Under the pieces are notes generated by a model, which was not told where the DNA came from, did not search any database, and saw nothing but the letters and a program-made list of their open reading frames with translations. Shown in pieces: positions 21,600 through 32,900 of a stretch of DNA of 64,000 nucleotides (its first letter is position 1; each line of letters opens with the position of its first letter). The stretch is taken from NCBI GenBank assembly GCA_009746045.1, contig RPFO01000080.1, positions 9,543,613 through 9,607,612 on the forward strand. The letters run 5' to 3'. Made by a program: the position numbers and the translations under genes. Origin of the DNA: Mesostigma viride. Taxonomy: Eukaryota; Streptophyta; Mesostigmatophyceae; Mesostigmatales; Mesostigmataceae.

Positions 21600-21944
21600 A
21601 CCATTGTCAAGGTTGCTTTTCCCCAAGGACATACCTAAGAAGGTAGGCAAACATGCCACGACCTACCCACAGCAGTTGCTGGCCGACCTAGTGGTCCCAG
21701 CTCAGTTTGAACATCGCATTCACTCCCTCTCTCTTGCTTGGACTGCTATGCAGGACAAGAAGAGGTGGAAGACCATTGTCCAGGCTCATACGTACGCCCG
21801 CCCCTGTGGGCAAGCCCCCTCCCCCCAAGCGGAAGGGGCGCTTTGCTGAGTAGAATAGGTAGGGTTTTCTAGATTAGATTAGATTAGATTTAGATTAGTT
21901 CGGTTTCGCGGCTCTGCCCACCTCCATTAATTAGGAACATAACT
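21600..21944 (+). mobile_element. 3' end fragment of LINE family 2
   Basis: The frame contains KDIPKKVGKHATTYPQQLLA and FEHRIHSLSLAWTAMQDKKR, matching the C-terminus of the copies at 23170-23390 and, on the minus strand, 57605-57886. The 3' UTR (about 21850-21944) has repeated TTAGATTAGAT units and the phrase TTCGCGGCTCTGCCCACC shared with the other copies. Severely 5'-truncated. Confidence 0.75.
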
Positions 21945-22240
21945 CCGTTGGGAGTATCTGTAGCACATAGCCCAGAGAAGGGGCATATGGCCTATAATAC
22001 ATTCTAAGCTACTTCCTGCAAGGGTGGGAATGTAAACGACACTTGCTCTAGGTGCACCAGGGCACCTGCGTCCCCATGAGCTATCAAGCTATGCCCAGCT
22101 AAGGGGGAGCCTGTCATGGGGGGGAAGATCAGCATAGCTAAACAAAAGCTAGGCGTGGCCTCTCAGCAGAGAGCAGCTCTCTGCATGGGCACAGCAGAAC
22201 TAAATAAAACTAGGTGATCACCCGCCTCCATCCATCCCGC
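21945..22240 (-). mobile_element. SINE-like retroposon copy (minus), family S
   Basis: This non-coding sequence is related to 40884-41367 (plus) and to the split copy at 42717-44410 (minus). Shared landmarks include AACTCCGTTGGGAG at the tail side and CTCTCTGCATGGGCACAGCA at the head side. It is short, non-coding and ends next to A/T-rich repeats. Its tail resembles the 3' end of LINE family 2, which suggests it is mobilised by that LINE. Confidence 0.55.
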
Positions 22241-22256
22241 AAGGGAATATGTGCTA

Positions 22257-23560
22257 CATGATCTCCCGTTTATTGCTGCCATTCGCCGGCTGTATGAGGG
22301 CTCACAGGCAGTAGTGCGGACTGCGGAAGGCACCACCCCACCATTCCCCCTTCACCACGGGGTGTGGCAAGGTTGTGTCCTGTCCCCATACCTGTTCATT
22401 ATTGTCGTGGATCACGTCATGCGCCGAGCACGTGCGCGCTTTACTGCTCTTAAGGGGTTCGAGCCAGGCTTGGACATCCTTAGCGAGAAAGAGCACGGCG
22501 GGGTTGAGCCTGGCTACCACCTGGCCGACCTGATTTATGCGGATGACACCACCCTCATCGCGCCCCGAGGACATTCAGACCTGGCTGGACTGTCTGGGCC
22601 TGGAGGCGCGGGCGGTGGGGTTGGAGATTAGTGTCAAAACTGAGGCGATGGTGATTGGGGCCTCCAGTACACCGCCGCTGCCGCGCCTGCTCGACGGGAC
22701 GACAGTCCCGTTCCGCGACCGCTTCAAACTGTTAGGGAGCTGGCTCCCTGACACCGCCGACGATGTGGACACCCGCATTGGCCTGGCCTGGGCTAGGCTC
22801 CGTTCGCTCAACACCTACTGGCGCTCCAAGGGCCTGGGCGAACACCGCAAGCGCATGCTCTTCAAGGTCCTCGTCCTCACGGTGCTCACGTATGGCGCCG
22901 AGGCGTGGACACTCACCCCCACACTGGCATCTAGGCTAGACGGCACAGTTTACAGGATGCTCCGACAGGTCCTGAACGTAGGGTTTTCCAAGCGCCCGTC
23001 ATCAGAGTCTTTGTATCAGGGCATGCCTCGTATTTCGGACGAGATTAGACAGCGTAGGATAGCTTTTGTAGGACACCTTGCTCGCACCAGCCAGGTCGAC
23101 ACCGCCCTTGGTCTGGCCGGCCCCCAGCGGCTTGGCCAACCAGGGCGGCACATTCTGACCTGGCCTGGCCCCAAGGGCATTGCCAAAAAGGTAGGGAAAC
23201 ATGTCACGAACTACAGATGTTGCTGGATGACCTACTGGTCCCAGCCCAGTTTGAATACCGCATCCACTCTCTCTCCCTTCTTTGGACCGCCATGCAGAAC
23301 AAGACGCGGTGGAAGCGGATTGTCAAGGCTCACACGCCCGACCCTGTGGGCAAACCACCTCCCCCCAAGCGGAGGAGGCGTTTTGATGAGTAGGGTAGTT
23401 AGGACTTTTCTAGACTAGCTAGATTAGAGTTAGGTTAGTTCGATTACGCGGCTCCTTCCACCCCACCCATCCATCAAGGAATATGTGCTACATGATCTCC
23501 CAACGGAGGCATGTTATAATTTAATTTAATTTAATTTAATGATCTCCCAACGGAGTCATG
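22257..23560 (+). mobile_element. LINE family 2 copy: RT motif B onward, 3' UTR and A/T tail
   Basis: The copy begins within RT (LPFIAAIRRLYEGSQ), then GVWQGCVLSPYLF (motif B) and LADLIYADDTTLI (motif C). A frameshift near 22570 follows, then WLDCLGLEARAVGLEISVKT, LLGSWLPDTADDVDTRIGL and YGAEAWTLTP. Another shift near 23200 leads to the end domain with HLPPSGGG-type sequence. The 3' UTR ends GATCTCCCAACGGAGGC plus TTTAA repeats (23515-23560). It is RTE-like and related to, but distinct from, the LINE at 7689-11813. Inactive. Confidence 0.85.
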
Positions 23561-24034
23561 TTATCAAAGAGACAACATGCTATAATTTAATTTCATGTTA
23601 TAATTTAATTTAATTTATTAGTTGTCTCACTTCATAGTTCCAGGCATAGTTGTCTCACTTCATATTCATCATCCTCACATAACGCTGTCACGTGTTAATT
23701 AGTTGATTAATCATCCTGAACGACTCGAACGCGGAAAAGATAACGGCAGGCTCGAGCTACTATGGTCCGGATTGTCCCGATTTCTGGCATGCGCTGGTTG
23801 TCTCCTTGACACGTATCACAGAGAACCAGTGCAGGCATAATAACAGTTGCGAGCAACAGCACCTTTTTATGACATGGAAGAGGACGATTGAAATTAAAAA
23901 TCAATCAGAAAAATACTTGTACAAGGAATGAGAAAATGTGAAGAACCAAATGCTGGTGTACGAAGACCCCAACCACAAAAGAATTCAACCTGCCCTCCAG
24001 TTCTATCAGCCAGGAAGGTTAAACCCGAAGCTAG
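23561..24034. other. 3' flank of the Iojap gene; no separate gene seen
   Basis: Holds a duplicated A/T tail piece (23575-23625) and repeats of AGTTGTCTCACTTCATA (about 23629 and 23647). A minus-strand 65-codon frame at 23707-23904 shows no recognisable domain. The 3' UTR and polyadenylation site of the Iojap gene should lie here on the minus strand. Confidence 0.4.
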
Positions 24035-27000
24035 TTAGCTTCGGACAAAAGGCAGCTCAACTGCATCTGCCGTGGCGTAGAAAGACTCCAAGTTGTAGTA
24101 CTCCCTCTCGGCAGGCAAGAAGATGTGAGCGACGACATCACCTACACGAACAAGAAAGGCAGCAAACCAAAGAGATATGCAAGACATGTGAACAATAATA
24201 ACTTTGTTTTCTCGCTCCATAAACTAACTTAGTGCATGTACGCAAGTGCATGCTGCGCTGGAAGGGGAGGGGGAAGAAAAGAGCTTAGTACGAAGTGAAG
24301 AAAAAGAGTCAGAAAGCTTGAATGTGCAATGCACTAAAAACCTCTGTCTTAACTTTTTGTTGGGTGTGAATTCAGTGGGGATTGCGACACGGCAGTTTGC
24401 CCTGAACTCACTGAGCTTTTACAGCCACAAACAACATCAGCGAGATGAGATTTTACTTCATCACCTGGAATGTTTGGGCGAGGCCGGAGATAACAAATTA
24501 GCACGTTGAGTAACACAGTGATCGATACGGGAAAACACGTACACCACCGCGTTCTTCAGAACTTGGTTAACTTGACCCAAGTGACACATGGCAGGACGCA
24601 GAGATCGATCAATGATCAGGCGGAGCCAATTTTCGGAAGAACCCTTAGGTACGCCAGAATTGGCGAAGCTTACAAGGCCGTACACTTGAGAAAAGGCATA
24701 GGAATAGGGGACAAAATCCACCCACCCACCCACCCACCCACCCACCCACCCACCCACCCACCCACCCACCCACCCACCCACCCACCCACCCACCACCCAC
24801 CCACCCACCCACCCACCCACCCACCCACCCACCCACCCACCCATTCACCAACCCTCCCACCCACCCACCCACCCACCGAATTTGTCCCTAATTTGCAAGC
24901 AGAAGGGTGAGGTTCTTCCAAAAATTGGCTCCGCCGTAGAGTTTCAACGGGCAAGTTGCCAACACGCACGTTACTTGATATGGGACAAGCAGAGCCTGGG
25001 CTCACTGATACCAAATCAGTCCTACACGCAGCTTACCTTAAGGCAGCAGGATCCAGTTGGCTTGCTGCCAGTCTTCCTAGCCATCAAGTCGCCACACCAC
25101 TCCCTTATCAATAATAAAATGATACATGCGACCCACCATAGTCCAGCAGGATCCAGTTGGCCTGCTGCTGGTTGCTGCCCACGCCGTTGATGACCGTGCG
25201 GCCGTGCTTCTCGAGCGACATCTGGCGCATCTTCTCGCTGAAGGCGTAGACACAAGCAAACAGGTGTAGTGACCAGACAGGATGAGCCGACACAGTGAGC
25301 ACACAAATGTGAAGTATGCACGATGAAGGCACTACAAAGGCGAATCCTCTCGCTGGGCCGACCAGCGTGGGCCAGGCCAGCGTCGAATACAGCTGTGTTG
25401 GACACACTGGCACAATGGCGCCCACCTCTCATATGATTTTATTCAAAGTAGATTTTAGGTAATATGTAATCTCGATCTAAGCTACCCACCTGGCCTAGCC
25501 AACCTAGGCTACACTTTGCGGTCAGCCAACGTAAACGGCATTAGGACCGCTCAAGCGAATGCTGAACACCTTTGACCTGCTGTAAGATGTGGCCTTGAAA
25601 GTCTGGCATAGCTGCCGCTATTGTCGCAAGCCCACGCATGCGACGCTATTGTCCAACCTGGTTGTCTGGCCTGTTGAATGCTATCCAGGTAGCTATGGCT
25701 GCGAAACCACAGCAGCACACACCCACTCACGCAACCGCTAACAGCTATCGTCCAACCTGGTTACCTGACCTCTGGTTATCTTATAGGCTATCTGGCCTGT
25801 ACAGTGCGGTACACTGCTCTGCAACGCCAGCACCCCACGCCCACTCGCGTGATGACTAACAGCTATTTTCCAACCTGGCTATCTGGCCTATTGAATGCTA
25901 TCTAGCCAGCTACTGCTCTGCAACGCCAGCACCTCACACCCACTCACGCGACGGCCTCGAGCTGCGGGCGCGAGTACGCCGTCGCCAGCACAAAGAAACG
26001 CGTCCAGTAGACGAGCGGCGCCACGTTCAGCACCAGCAGGTCCGCTGCCTTGACGTCGCTGGCCGCCCGCGCGAGGTCCACCGCGACTGGTGGGGAAGGG
26101 AGCGAGGGTAACCAAAGGGAGCAAGAACGAGAACCGATGGTGAGGGGATGAGGGACGAGAACCAATGGCGAGGGGTAAGGAACACGAACAGGTGGGGGAT
26201 GGATCCGACAGCCACCCCCGGCATCACGGGGGCGGACGTGGGCAAGGAAAAGGGGGAAGAAGGAGACGTGAAGGGGAGCCAAGGAGGGGAGGCAAATTGT
26301 GAGAAAGCCACGCCCACCACGACTGGGGAAGGGGGAGAACTATCGGGGGAAGAAGGGACCATGGGGAGCAAATGTTTGACAAACAAGTTTCACTGTGAAC
26401 AGACGGCGCGCGGGGACCCGGAAAAGGGGAGGATAGGAAAAGTAGAGGTGGTGATTCGTCAGTTAAAGCATATTATTTACTCACAGTGCTTGCTGTCCCT
26501 GCCAACCACACCCACAGCGCTTGCTGTCTTGTACACCTCCTCCCACACCAAGCACGCACTTCCCACAGCAGTTGCTGTCCTCGCCATGCACACCCACAGC
26601 GCATGCTGCCTTGTGAGTCTACAATATAATCCGCATGAAATGCTTGCTGTCTCACATCCGACTTTAACCGTGAAAACAAAACACGCACTACTCACAGCAC
26701 TTGCTGTCCTCGCCCGCCGTCTCCCCCCCCGCAACGCGTGACGCCGCCGCCTCATTGGTCCACCGCACCGCCTGCACGCGGCTCTCCGTGCCAAACAAGC
26801 CCAGCTGGCTCACGTCCACCTCCAGCAGCTCGCCGTCATCGATCTCGATCACGTCCAGATCGTCATCGTCCAGGTCATCCTCCTCCTCATCCTCGTCATC
26901 CCCGTAATCATACTCGCCACGTACGCCAGCAGACTTGGAGAGCGAGAAGGGCGCGCCCCGCTCGGTCTCGTCGTCGCCCAGCTCCGACTCGTCATCCTCT

Positions 27001-27399
27001 TCCTCGTCGGACGATGACTCAGATTGGCTGTCACCAGAGTCGTCCTCGCGGGCCACCTAGCGGATGTTGATTTTGGGGGGGGGGGAGGGCGGCAGGTGAC
27101 GGATAAATGCAAGCATGGGGGGGAGGAATCGAATCCAGGGGAAGGCCGCCAGCAAGTAGGCAACGTGATAAACCGAATGGGTGGAATGAATGGGTGGATC
27201 AGTAACACGTGAGTGACAAAATGCACGAGTGAGGAGGTCGGTGGTTGAGCGAATAAAAAAACGAACGAATGGATGAGGTAAATGGATGCCTTAACCAAAC
27301 CGACCAACCCAGCAATCAACCAAGAACCCAACAAGGTTTTACAGCTGCAGAGCTTCCGGCAAAACGCGATGGCAAGGTGAGGGGACGCCATGCTACCAT
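24035..27399 (-). CDS. IOJAP: Iojap/RsfS-type ribosomal silencing factor, five exons
   Basis: Exons (minus): 27399-27343 (tentative), 27056-26696, 26086-25948, 25237-25137, 24141-24035. All junctions are GT-AG and the phases agree, giving 254 residues. Exon 1 (MVAWRPLTLPSRFAGSSAA) looks like the start of an organelle transit peptide. Exon 2 encodes a long Asp/Glu-rich stretch. Exons 3-5 make the Oligomerisation/RsfS domain: DLARAASDVKAADLLVLNV, FFVLATAYSRPQLEAVA, GVGSNQQQANWILLDYG, DVVAHIFLPAEREYYNLE. RsfS binds uL14 and blocks subunit joining; plant Iojap acts in plastids. The target organelle here is inferred. Intron 4 carries a GGGT/CCCA satellite. Exon 1 is the least certain part. Confidence 0.9.
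24619..24934. repeat. Inverted repeat enclosing a CCCA satellite in Iojap intron 4
   Basis: The arms at about 24619-24645 and 24903-24934 are near-perfect reverse complements (GGCGGAGCCAATTTT core). A second inner pair flanks the array directly (GGGGACAAAATCC near 24710, its complement near 24890). The centre (24718-24880) is about 160 bp of CCCA repeats. In the Iojap sense strand the RNA reads GGGU repeats, able to form G-quadruplexes. Confidence 0.85.
25032..25069 (-). repeat. Duplicate of the Iojap exon 4 end with an extra 5' splice site
   Basis: 25045-25069 repeats the exon 4 sequence at 25144-25168 with one mismatch in 25 bases, 99 bp inside the intron. On the minus strand the copy is followed by CTTAAG|GTAAGC, a strong consensus donor. 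Whether it is used is unknown. Confidence 0.85.
25640..25960 (-). repeat. Three imperfect ~110-bp tandem units including the Iojap exon 3 donor
   Basis: Units near 25710-25745, 25821-25862 and 25921-25955 share CCAGCACC and CCCACTCACGC. Phrases such as CCAACCTGGNTATCTGGCCT lie between them. The rightmost copy contains the real exon 3 donor; the others sit in intron 3. Confidence 0.75.
26480..26711 (-). repeat. Five to six dispersed copies of the Iojap exon 2 donor motif
   Basis: A ~21-bp motif (plus sense CACAGCACTTGCTGTCCT) spans the exon 2 donor at 26690-26711. It recurs at about 26480, 26511, 26562, 26593 and, partially, 26637, all within intron 2. Confidence 0.8.
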
Positions 27400-28092
27400 C
27401 AATCGGCCACAATGCACGCACACTTCCCCGAGAAGTTTCAGGACGTCGAGAAAGATAAAGATTTAACATTTTTAATATTAATCTTGAGTTATACACAAAA
27501 GAAAGAGAGACAGAAGCAGAATCGGGCACGTGAATACTGGATGCAAATGACCCGGCCACAAACGCGTGTGGCAGCAAGTACAGAAGTGATGGGAACACGC
27601 CACATCTCCTTGATGCATACATGGGCACAAGTGACGCGAAGCTGGTACAGTACATAGAAGCAGGGAATGGAAAAAATGTCTCAAGTGTCTCATCTAATCA
27701 ACAGCCTCCCAAAGGAGAGTGGTGTAGTACTTGCTAACCCCACAGAAACGAAACTTTTACCAACTGAAAATTATGCTGACAGGTGACCGGAAACAGGATG
27801 GCCCAGTCACTCTAATCAATGCAGTGCCTGGCATGCTGCCAAAACGACGAGGAAAATAATCAAAACGGCCGGAAGATGGAGGTGCTTCTCCAAACCGTGA
27901 AAGAGGTTACAGCGGCAGTTACTAAGGATTCAACGCGTCACAAACACAAGGCAAACAAAGGTAACAGGGCATCCACAACGCAGTGGTAGGATGAACAACG
28001 ACAGATGAACAACGACATAACCCAGCCTAGGTAAAAACAAACCATAAGCAGGGTGACAGGATCGTTTCCTGTGATAACAGCTCAAAACCGGC
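27400..28092. other. 5' flank of the Iojap gene; no gene seen
   Basis: Should contain the promoter of the minus-strand Iojap gene. I see no TATA box or other recognisable element, and only short frames without domains. Confidence 0.4.
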
Positions 28093-28425
28093 TCACTCAT
28101 AGCGCGGGTAATGAGTTACCTTGTCCCGGAACTGCGCACCAAACGTGACCAGACGACGGGGCTTCCTCGACCGCAGCTCAAGTTCGCGCACCCTATGGCT
28201 GAAAGTGGCTGTAGACTCACTAAGACTGGTGCTGAGATTCGAGCTGGGCGCTGACAGCCGCATGCACGCGGAAACCCTGTCGCGGCAGAGGTAACTGTCG
28301 GGTGCACGCTGGCCACATCCCTCGCGGGCAAATGACCGCTGGGTTGTAGTCGACTGCCTACTGGACATGCGCGCACATGGCCTGGCATTGATGCGACAAC
28401 GAGCGAGGGTTTCCATTTTGAACAT
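28093..28425 (-). CDS. Unrecognised 110-codon ORF
   Basis: The minus frame starts MFKMETLARCRINARPC and ends RRLVTFGAQFRDKVTHYPRYE-stop at 28093. It is Arg/Ser-rich with several cysteines and no membrane segment. It may be the last exon of a spliced gene, since the end looks more protein-like than the start. No family recognised; it could be chance. Confidence 0.25.
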   Translation of the reverse strand: MFKMETLARCRINARPCARMSSRQSTTTQRSFAREGCGQRAPDSYLCRDRVSACMRLSAPSSNLSTSLSESTATFSHRVRELELRSRKPRRLVTFGAQFRDKVTHYPRYE

Positions 28426-29525
28426 TGAGTTTATTACTATTACTTACTAAGTCAAAGTCACGGAGGCTAAGATCCCTTAAGTCAATATCACGAAGGCCGG
28501 TCGGTGGTAATAACACTGGGGAAGCAATGATTGCGTCAGAATAGAAACACACAGAAAGTTCGGGCATATCTCCCGCCGTTATGAGGTAAAACCTGGCAAG
28601 TAACAGGAGCGAGCCCGGGTAGAGGCGTCCCTAGCAAGACGGCTATGGAAGGCAATAGCCGCACAAGCGCCCTTTTAGCCCCGGTCCGTGAGACTTGACC
28701 CTCGCGTCGGATCACAGCGTGACTTGGGATCCCTTCCCGTGATGCTAGCATTGTTGGTAGCACGATCTCGAAACATATTAGCCGTGGATCATTTGATCGG
28801 ACGTCGTCCATGTAAAGCTACTCGGCATTTCTGAAAAACAGGCTTCATGCCAATGCTGGCTAAACCTCGGGTGTCCACTGGACAGTGGACACTGGACAGC
28901 CAGGCGGCTCCACGATGACCACGTAGCATTGATTCCCAAAATTGATTGACAGTTACAACTCGACCAATCGCCGAGAAGATGCTCCAAGAAGATGCTCGAT
29001 ACATAGGTACTTATAGCCCGCATTACCCGGCGCGGCGCGGAAATGCGCAGCAAAGCCGCCGCCGGCCCCGCTTATGTACCTGTGTCTCCCGGCAACGCAG
29101 AGCAGGGCCGCCGCGCGGCACGTCTTGGTTTTCCCACGCGTCGGTGCCACGTGGCGAATGGTTGCCGGGAAAAGTTTTACAGCTACAGGCAACGGAGCGG
29201 CCGAGCGGGTCGGCAGTCGGAACGTCGGAACGTCGGAACCGACCTGGAACGCCATGAACCTGATGCTGCCATTGCAAGGGTAATATTCATTAGTTTAAAA
29301 CACATTTTGTGTCGAGATGCTGTTAGCTGCACGTATCCATTGTCCCATGCCATGATGCCGCTCAATTTTCGGGGCCTTGTCTGTAAAAGCTTTTATTCGC
29401 GTACAACTCCACCTGTACCCGGACAAAGGCTGTTCGTCGAGAAGACCTTCGAGACAGGTTGATATATCTAGGTCCATCGTCGGGGTTCATACGTTTCGTG
29501 GTGGTATATAAGCTCTGGCTCTATC
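28426..29525. other. Upstream region of DPH5; no gene seen
   Basis: GC-rich between about 28960 and 29260 with no recognisable product. A TATATAAG at 29504-29511 lies only about 15 bp before the DPH5 start codon, too close for an ordinary TATA box unless transcription starts near or inside the ORF. A short direct repeat (CCACTGGACAGTGGACACTGG, 28873-28895 region) is present. Confidence 0.35.
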
Positions 29526-29879
29526 ATGCTGTACATTATTGGCCTCGGACTAGAGGATGAGCGGGACATTACGCTCAAGGGCCTGGATGCCGTGCGACGC
29601 TGTTCCAGGGTGTACCTGGAAGCTTACACCTCCATTCTGCTCGTGCAGAAAGATAAGTTGGTAAGCTCGTAACCGTGGGCTTCCCTACTTTGTCTCCGCC
29701 ATCTTGCCAGGTTGCCAGCATTATGTGCTGCCTTCTCCTTCTTGGCTGAGAGCCGCATTCACCCCGGCGATTCCCATCTCCAACTTGTGCGATTGTCAGC
29801 AGGCTGCACACCCCTGGCCTGCATAATAAACCTTTTCAAATAATGACTCCGTGCATCATCTCTCTCTCTCCCCCCCCCC

Positions 29880-29932
<53 letters not shown>

Positions 29933-32900
29933 CCTCCCTCCCTCCCTCCCTCCCAAACCCCCACCCACCCCACCCCACCCCCACCCACCCACCCCACCCC
30001 ACCCCACCCACCCCACCCCACCCCGCCCCACCCCACCCCACCCCGCCCCACCCCACCCCACCCACCCCACCCCACCCACCCCACCCCCCCACCCCACCCC
30101 ACCCCACCCCACCCCACCCCACCCCACCCACCCCACCCCACCCCACCCCACCCCACCCCACCCCACCCCACCCCACCCCACCACCCCACCCCACCCACCC
30201 CACCCCACCCCACCCCACCCCACCCCACCCCACCCCACCCCACCCCACCCCACCCCACCCCACCCCACCCCACCCACCCACCCCTCTCTCTCCCATCTGT
30301 CTCGTCGGTTGGTGTCCACCTGATCATGGGCCTGCCTGAACATGGGCAGGAGGAACTGTACGGCAAGGAGGTGATCGTGGCCGATCGAGAGATGGTCGAG
30401 CAGCGGGCCGAGGAGATCCTGAGGGACGCCGACAAGGAGGACGTGGCCTTCCTGGTGGTGGGGGATCCGTTCAGGTGAGCTGGCTACCCAGGTGAGCTGT
30501 GCCATGCCGTGAAACTTTGGGAACCCAATGTGCTGGGTATGCCGGCATGACACGGCAGCCTCGCTCTCTTTTCCTGTGGCGGAACATGGTGAATCCAGCT
30601 GGCCAACGTTCATGTAGGCATTTCACTGTTCTACAGTATTCAGGTTATTGTTTTCATGAGCTTTGACAAGTTGTTGAAGTGTCACCCACCTGCGCCTACC
30701 CACCCACCCACCCACCCACCCACCCACCCACCCACCCACCCACCCACCCACCCACCCACCCACCCACCACCCACCACCCACCCACCCACCCACCCACCCA
30801 CCCACCCACCCACCCACCCACCACCCACCCACCCACCCACCCACCCACCCACCCACCCACCCACCCACCCACCCACCCACCCACCCACCCACCCACCCAC
30901 CCACCCACCCACCCACCCACCCACCCACCCACCCACCCACCCACCCACCCACGAACATGCACACACACACACACACACAACCCCCTTGCCCCCCACCCCA
31001 CCCCCCAGCGCGACCACCCACGCCGACATCCAGCTGCGAGCTCGCCAGAAGAACATCCCTGTCCGAGTGCTGCACAACGCGTCGGTCATAAACGCAGTCG
31101 GGGGGTGCGGCCTGCAGCTCTACCGCTTTGGGGAGACGGTTTCCATCGTGTTCTTCACCGAAACGTGGCGGCCCCAGAGCTTCTACGACAAAATCAAGGC
31201 CAATCGCAGCATAGGGCTGCACACGCTGTGCCTACTAGGTGGGTCGGTTGGGTTGTTAGGGTTGTTTTGCGGATGTTTTCTCGACAAAATCAAGGCCAAT
31301 TGCAGCATAGGACTGCACACGCTACCCTGCCAGGTTGGGAGGGGGGGAAAGGTGCAAAAAGGGAACAGGGGGAAGGTGCAAAAGGGAGGAGAAAGGGGGC
31401 CAAGGGGGGGAGGGTCAAGACTCTTCGGCCTGGCAGGTGTATATAGTCGTGCAATGCAGCCAGTTCAAGTGGTTGGGCTCCTCTTGCAGGCACTCGAATA
31501 AAGAGAGCGGCACAGGGTAGAGAAAGGGGGGAGTGCGCATGCTCTTTTCCCTGTTTGGTGAGGTGGGGGTGTGGGGCGGGGTGGGGGTGTGGGGGGAAAG
31601 ACTTTAGCCTCACTGAGATTGCAGTTTGCTGACGCAGGATCATAGCTGTGGGATCCAGGCTGCCAGCGCACGTAACCGACTACCAAGTAGAGTTACGGCA
31701 AGAGATGCTCTAGTACTACCATCAAAGAGACGACCAGCGCAGGCCAGAACTGATACAAAGTACATCAATGAACATGGGGAAGACAGTGACAATGATAGTA
31801 AAGATCACAATGGTGACAAAGCCGGAACGACCTTTTTCGGTGACATGCAGGCTGATTTGTAAGATCACGATTTGTAAGAGGGTTGCGAAGTGATCCCACT
31901 ACCCTTGTTCCTTCCTAGACCCACCTTTTTCCTTTCCCATGCTGCCTCTGTTATTTTCATTCTACCCAGTACTGTGTGGCCACCTTTTCTAACATCGTCC
32001 CCGTTTGCTGCGCCGCTCGGTCTGGGGTGTGCCTGCTGCGACACGAATGACATATGTGGTCAGTGTCGTTTGCCGGACTGCACCCGCTTGCGATAGGAAA
32101 CATAGTAGTGTTCAATACATTGCGATAGGAAACATAGAAGTTTTCAACACATTGCAATAGGAAACATAGTACTCTTCAATACTTTGCGATATGCATAGTA
32201 GTGTTCAATACATGGCGATAGGAAACATAGTAGTGTTCAATACATTGCGACAGGAAACATAGTAGTGTTCGATACATGGCGATAAGAAATACAATAAGGC
32301 GAAAGTACCTTCTTCAATACATTTGGCGACAGTACCTTGGATCCGCTCGATAAGGGCAACGCAGGAAAGTAGGACACATAACGTTGATTTCTTGATTCAG
32401 GACACAAAGAGTGATTTTCCCGTTTTGGGCTTCGATGAGCTATGACCTCACTCCTTCATCATTTACATGGGAAGACCGTATTTTCTAGGTATCGCGATAA
32501 CGTTTTGGTTTAATATAATGTATACTACTATATACTGTATTTTATATAATGCATACTACTATATACTGTATTTTATGTAATGTATACTGCTACGTACTAT
32601 ATTTTATATAATGTATACTACTATATACTATAATTTATATAATGTATACTATTACATACTGTATTTTATATAATGCATACTACTATATACTGTTTTTTAT
32701 GTAATGTATACTGCTACGTACTATATTTTATATAATGTATACTATATACTATAATTTATAAAATGTATACTATTATATTCTGTATTTTATATAATGCATA
32801 CTACTATATACTGTATTTTATATAATGTATTCTGCTACATACTATATAAAATATAATGTGTACTACTTTATTTTCGAACTCTCTCCCCGTGACGTGCTGC

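Noticed and set aside
29504-29525. TATA box of DPH5
   Set aside because: It is about 15 bp from the conserved start codon, so transcription from it would start at or after the ATG.
29843-31501. Long His/Pro/Thr repeat ORFs on both strands
   Set aside because: They are the CCCA/CCCCA satellites read as protein; real DPH5 exons lie beside them.
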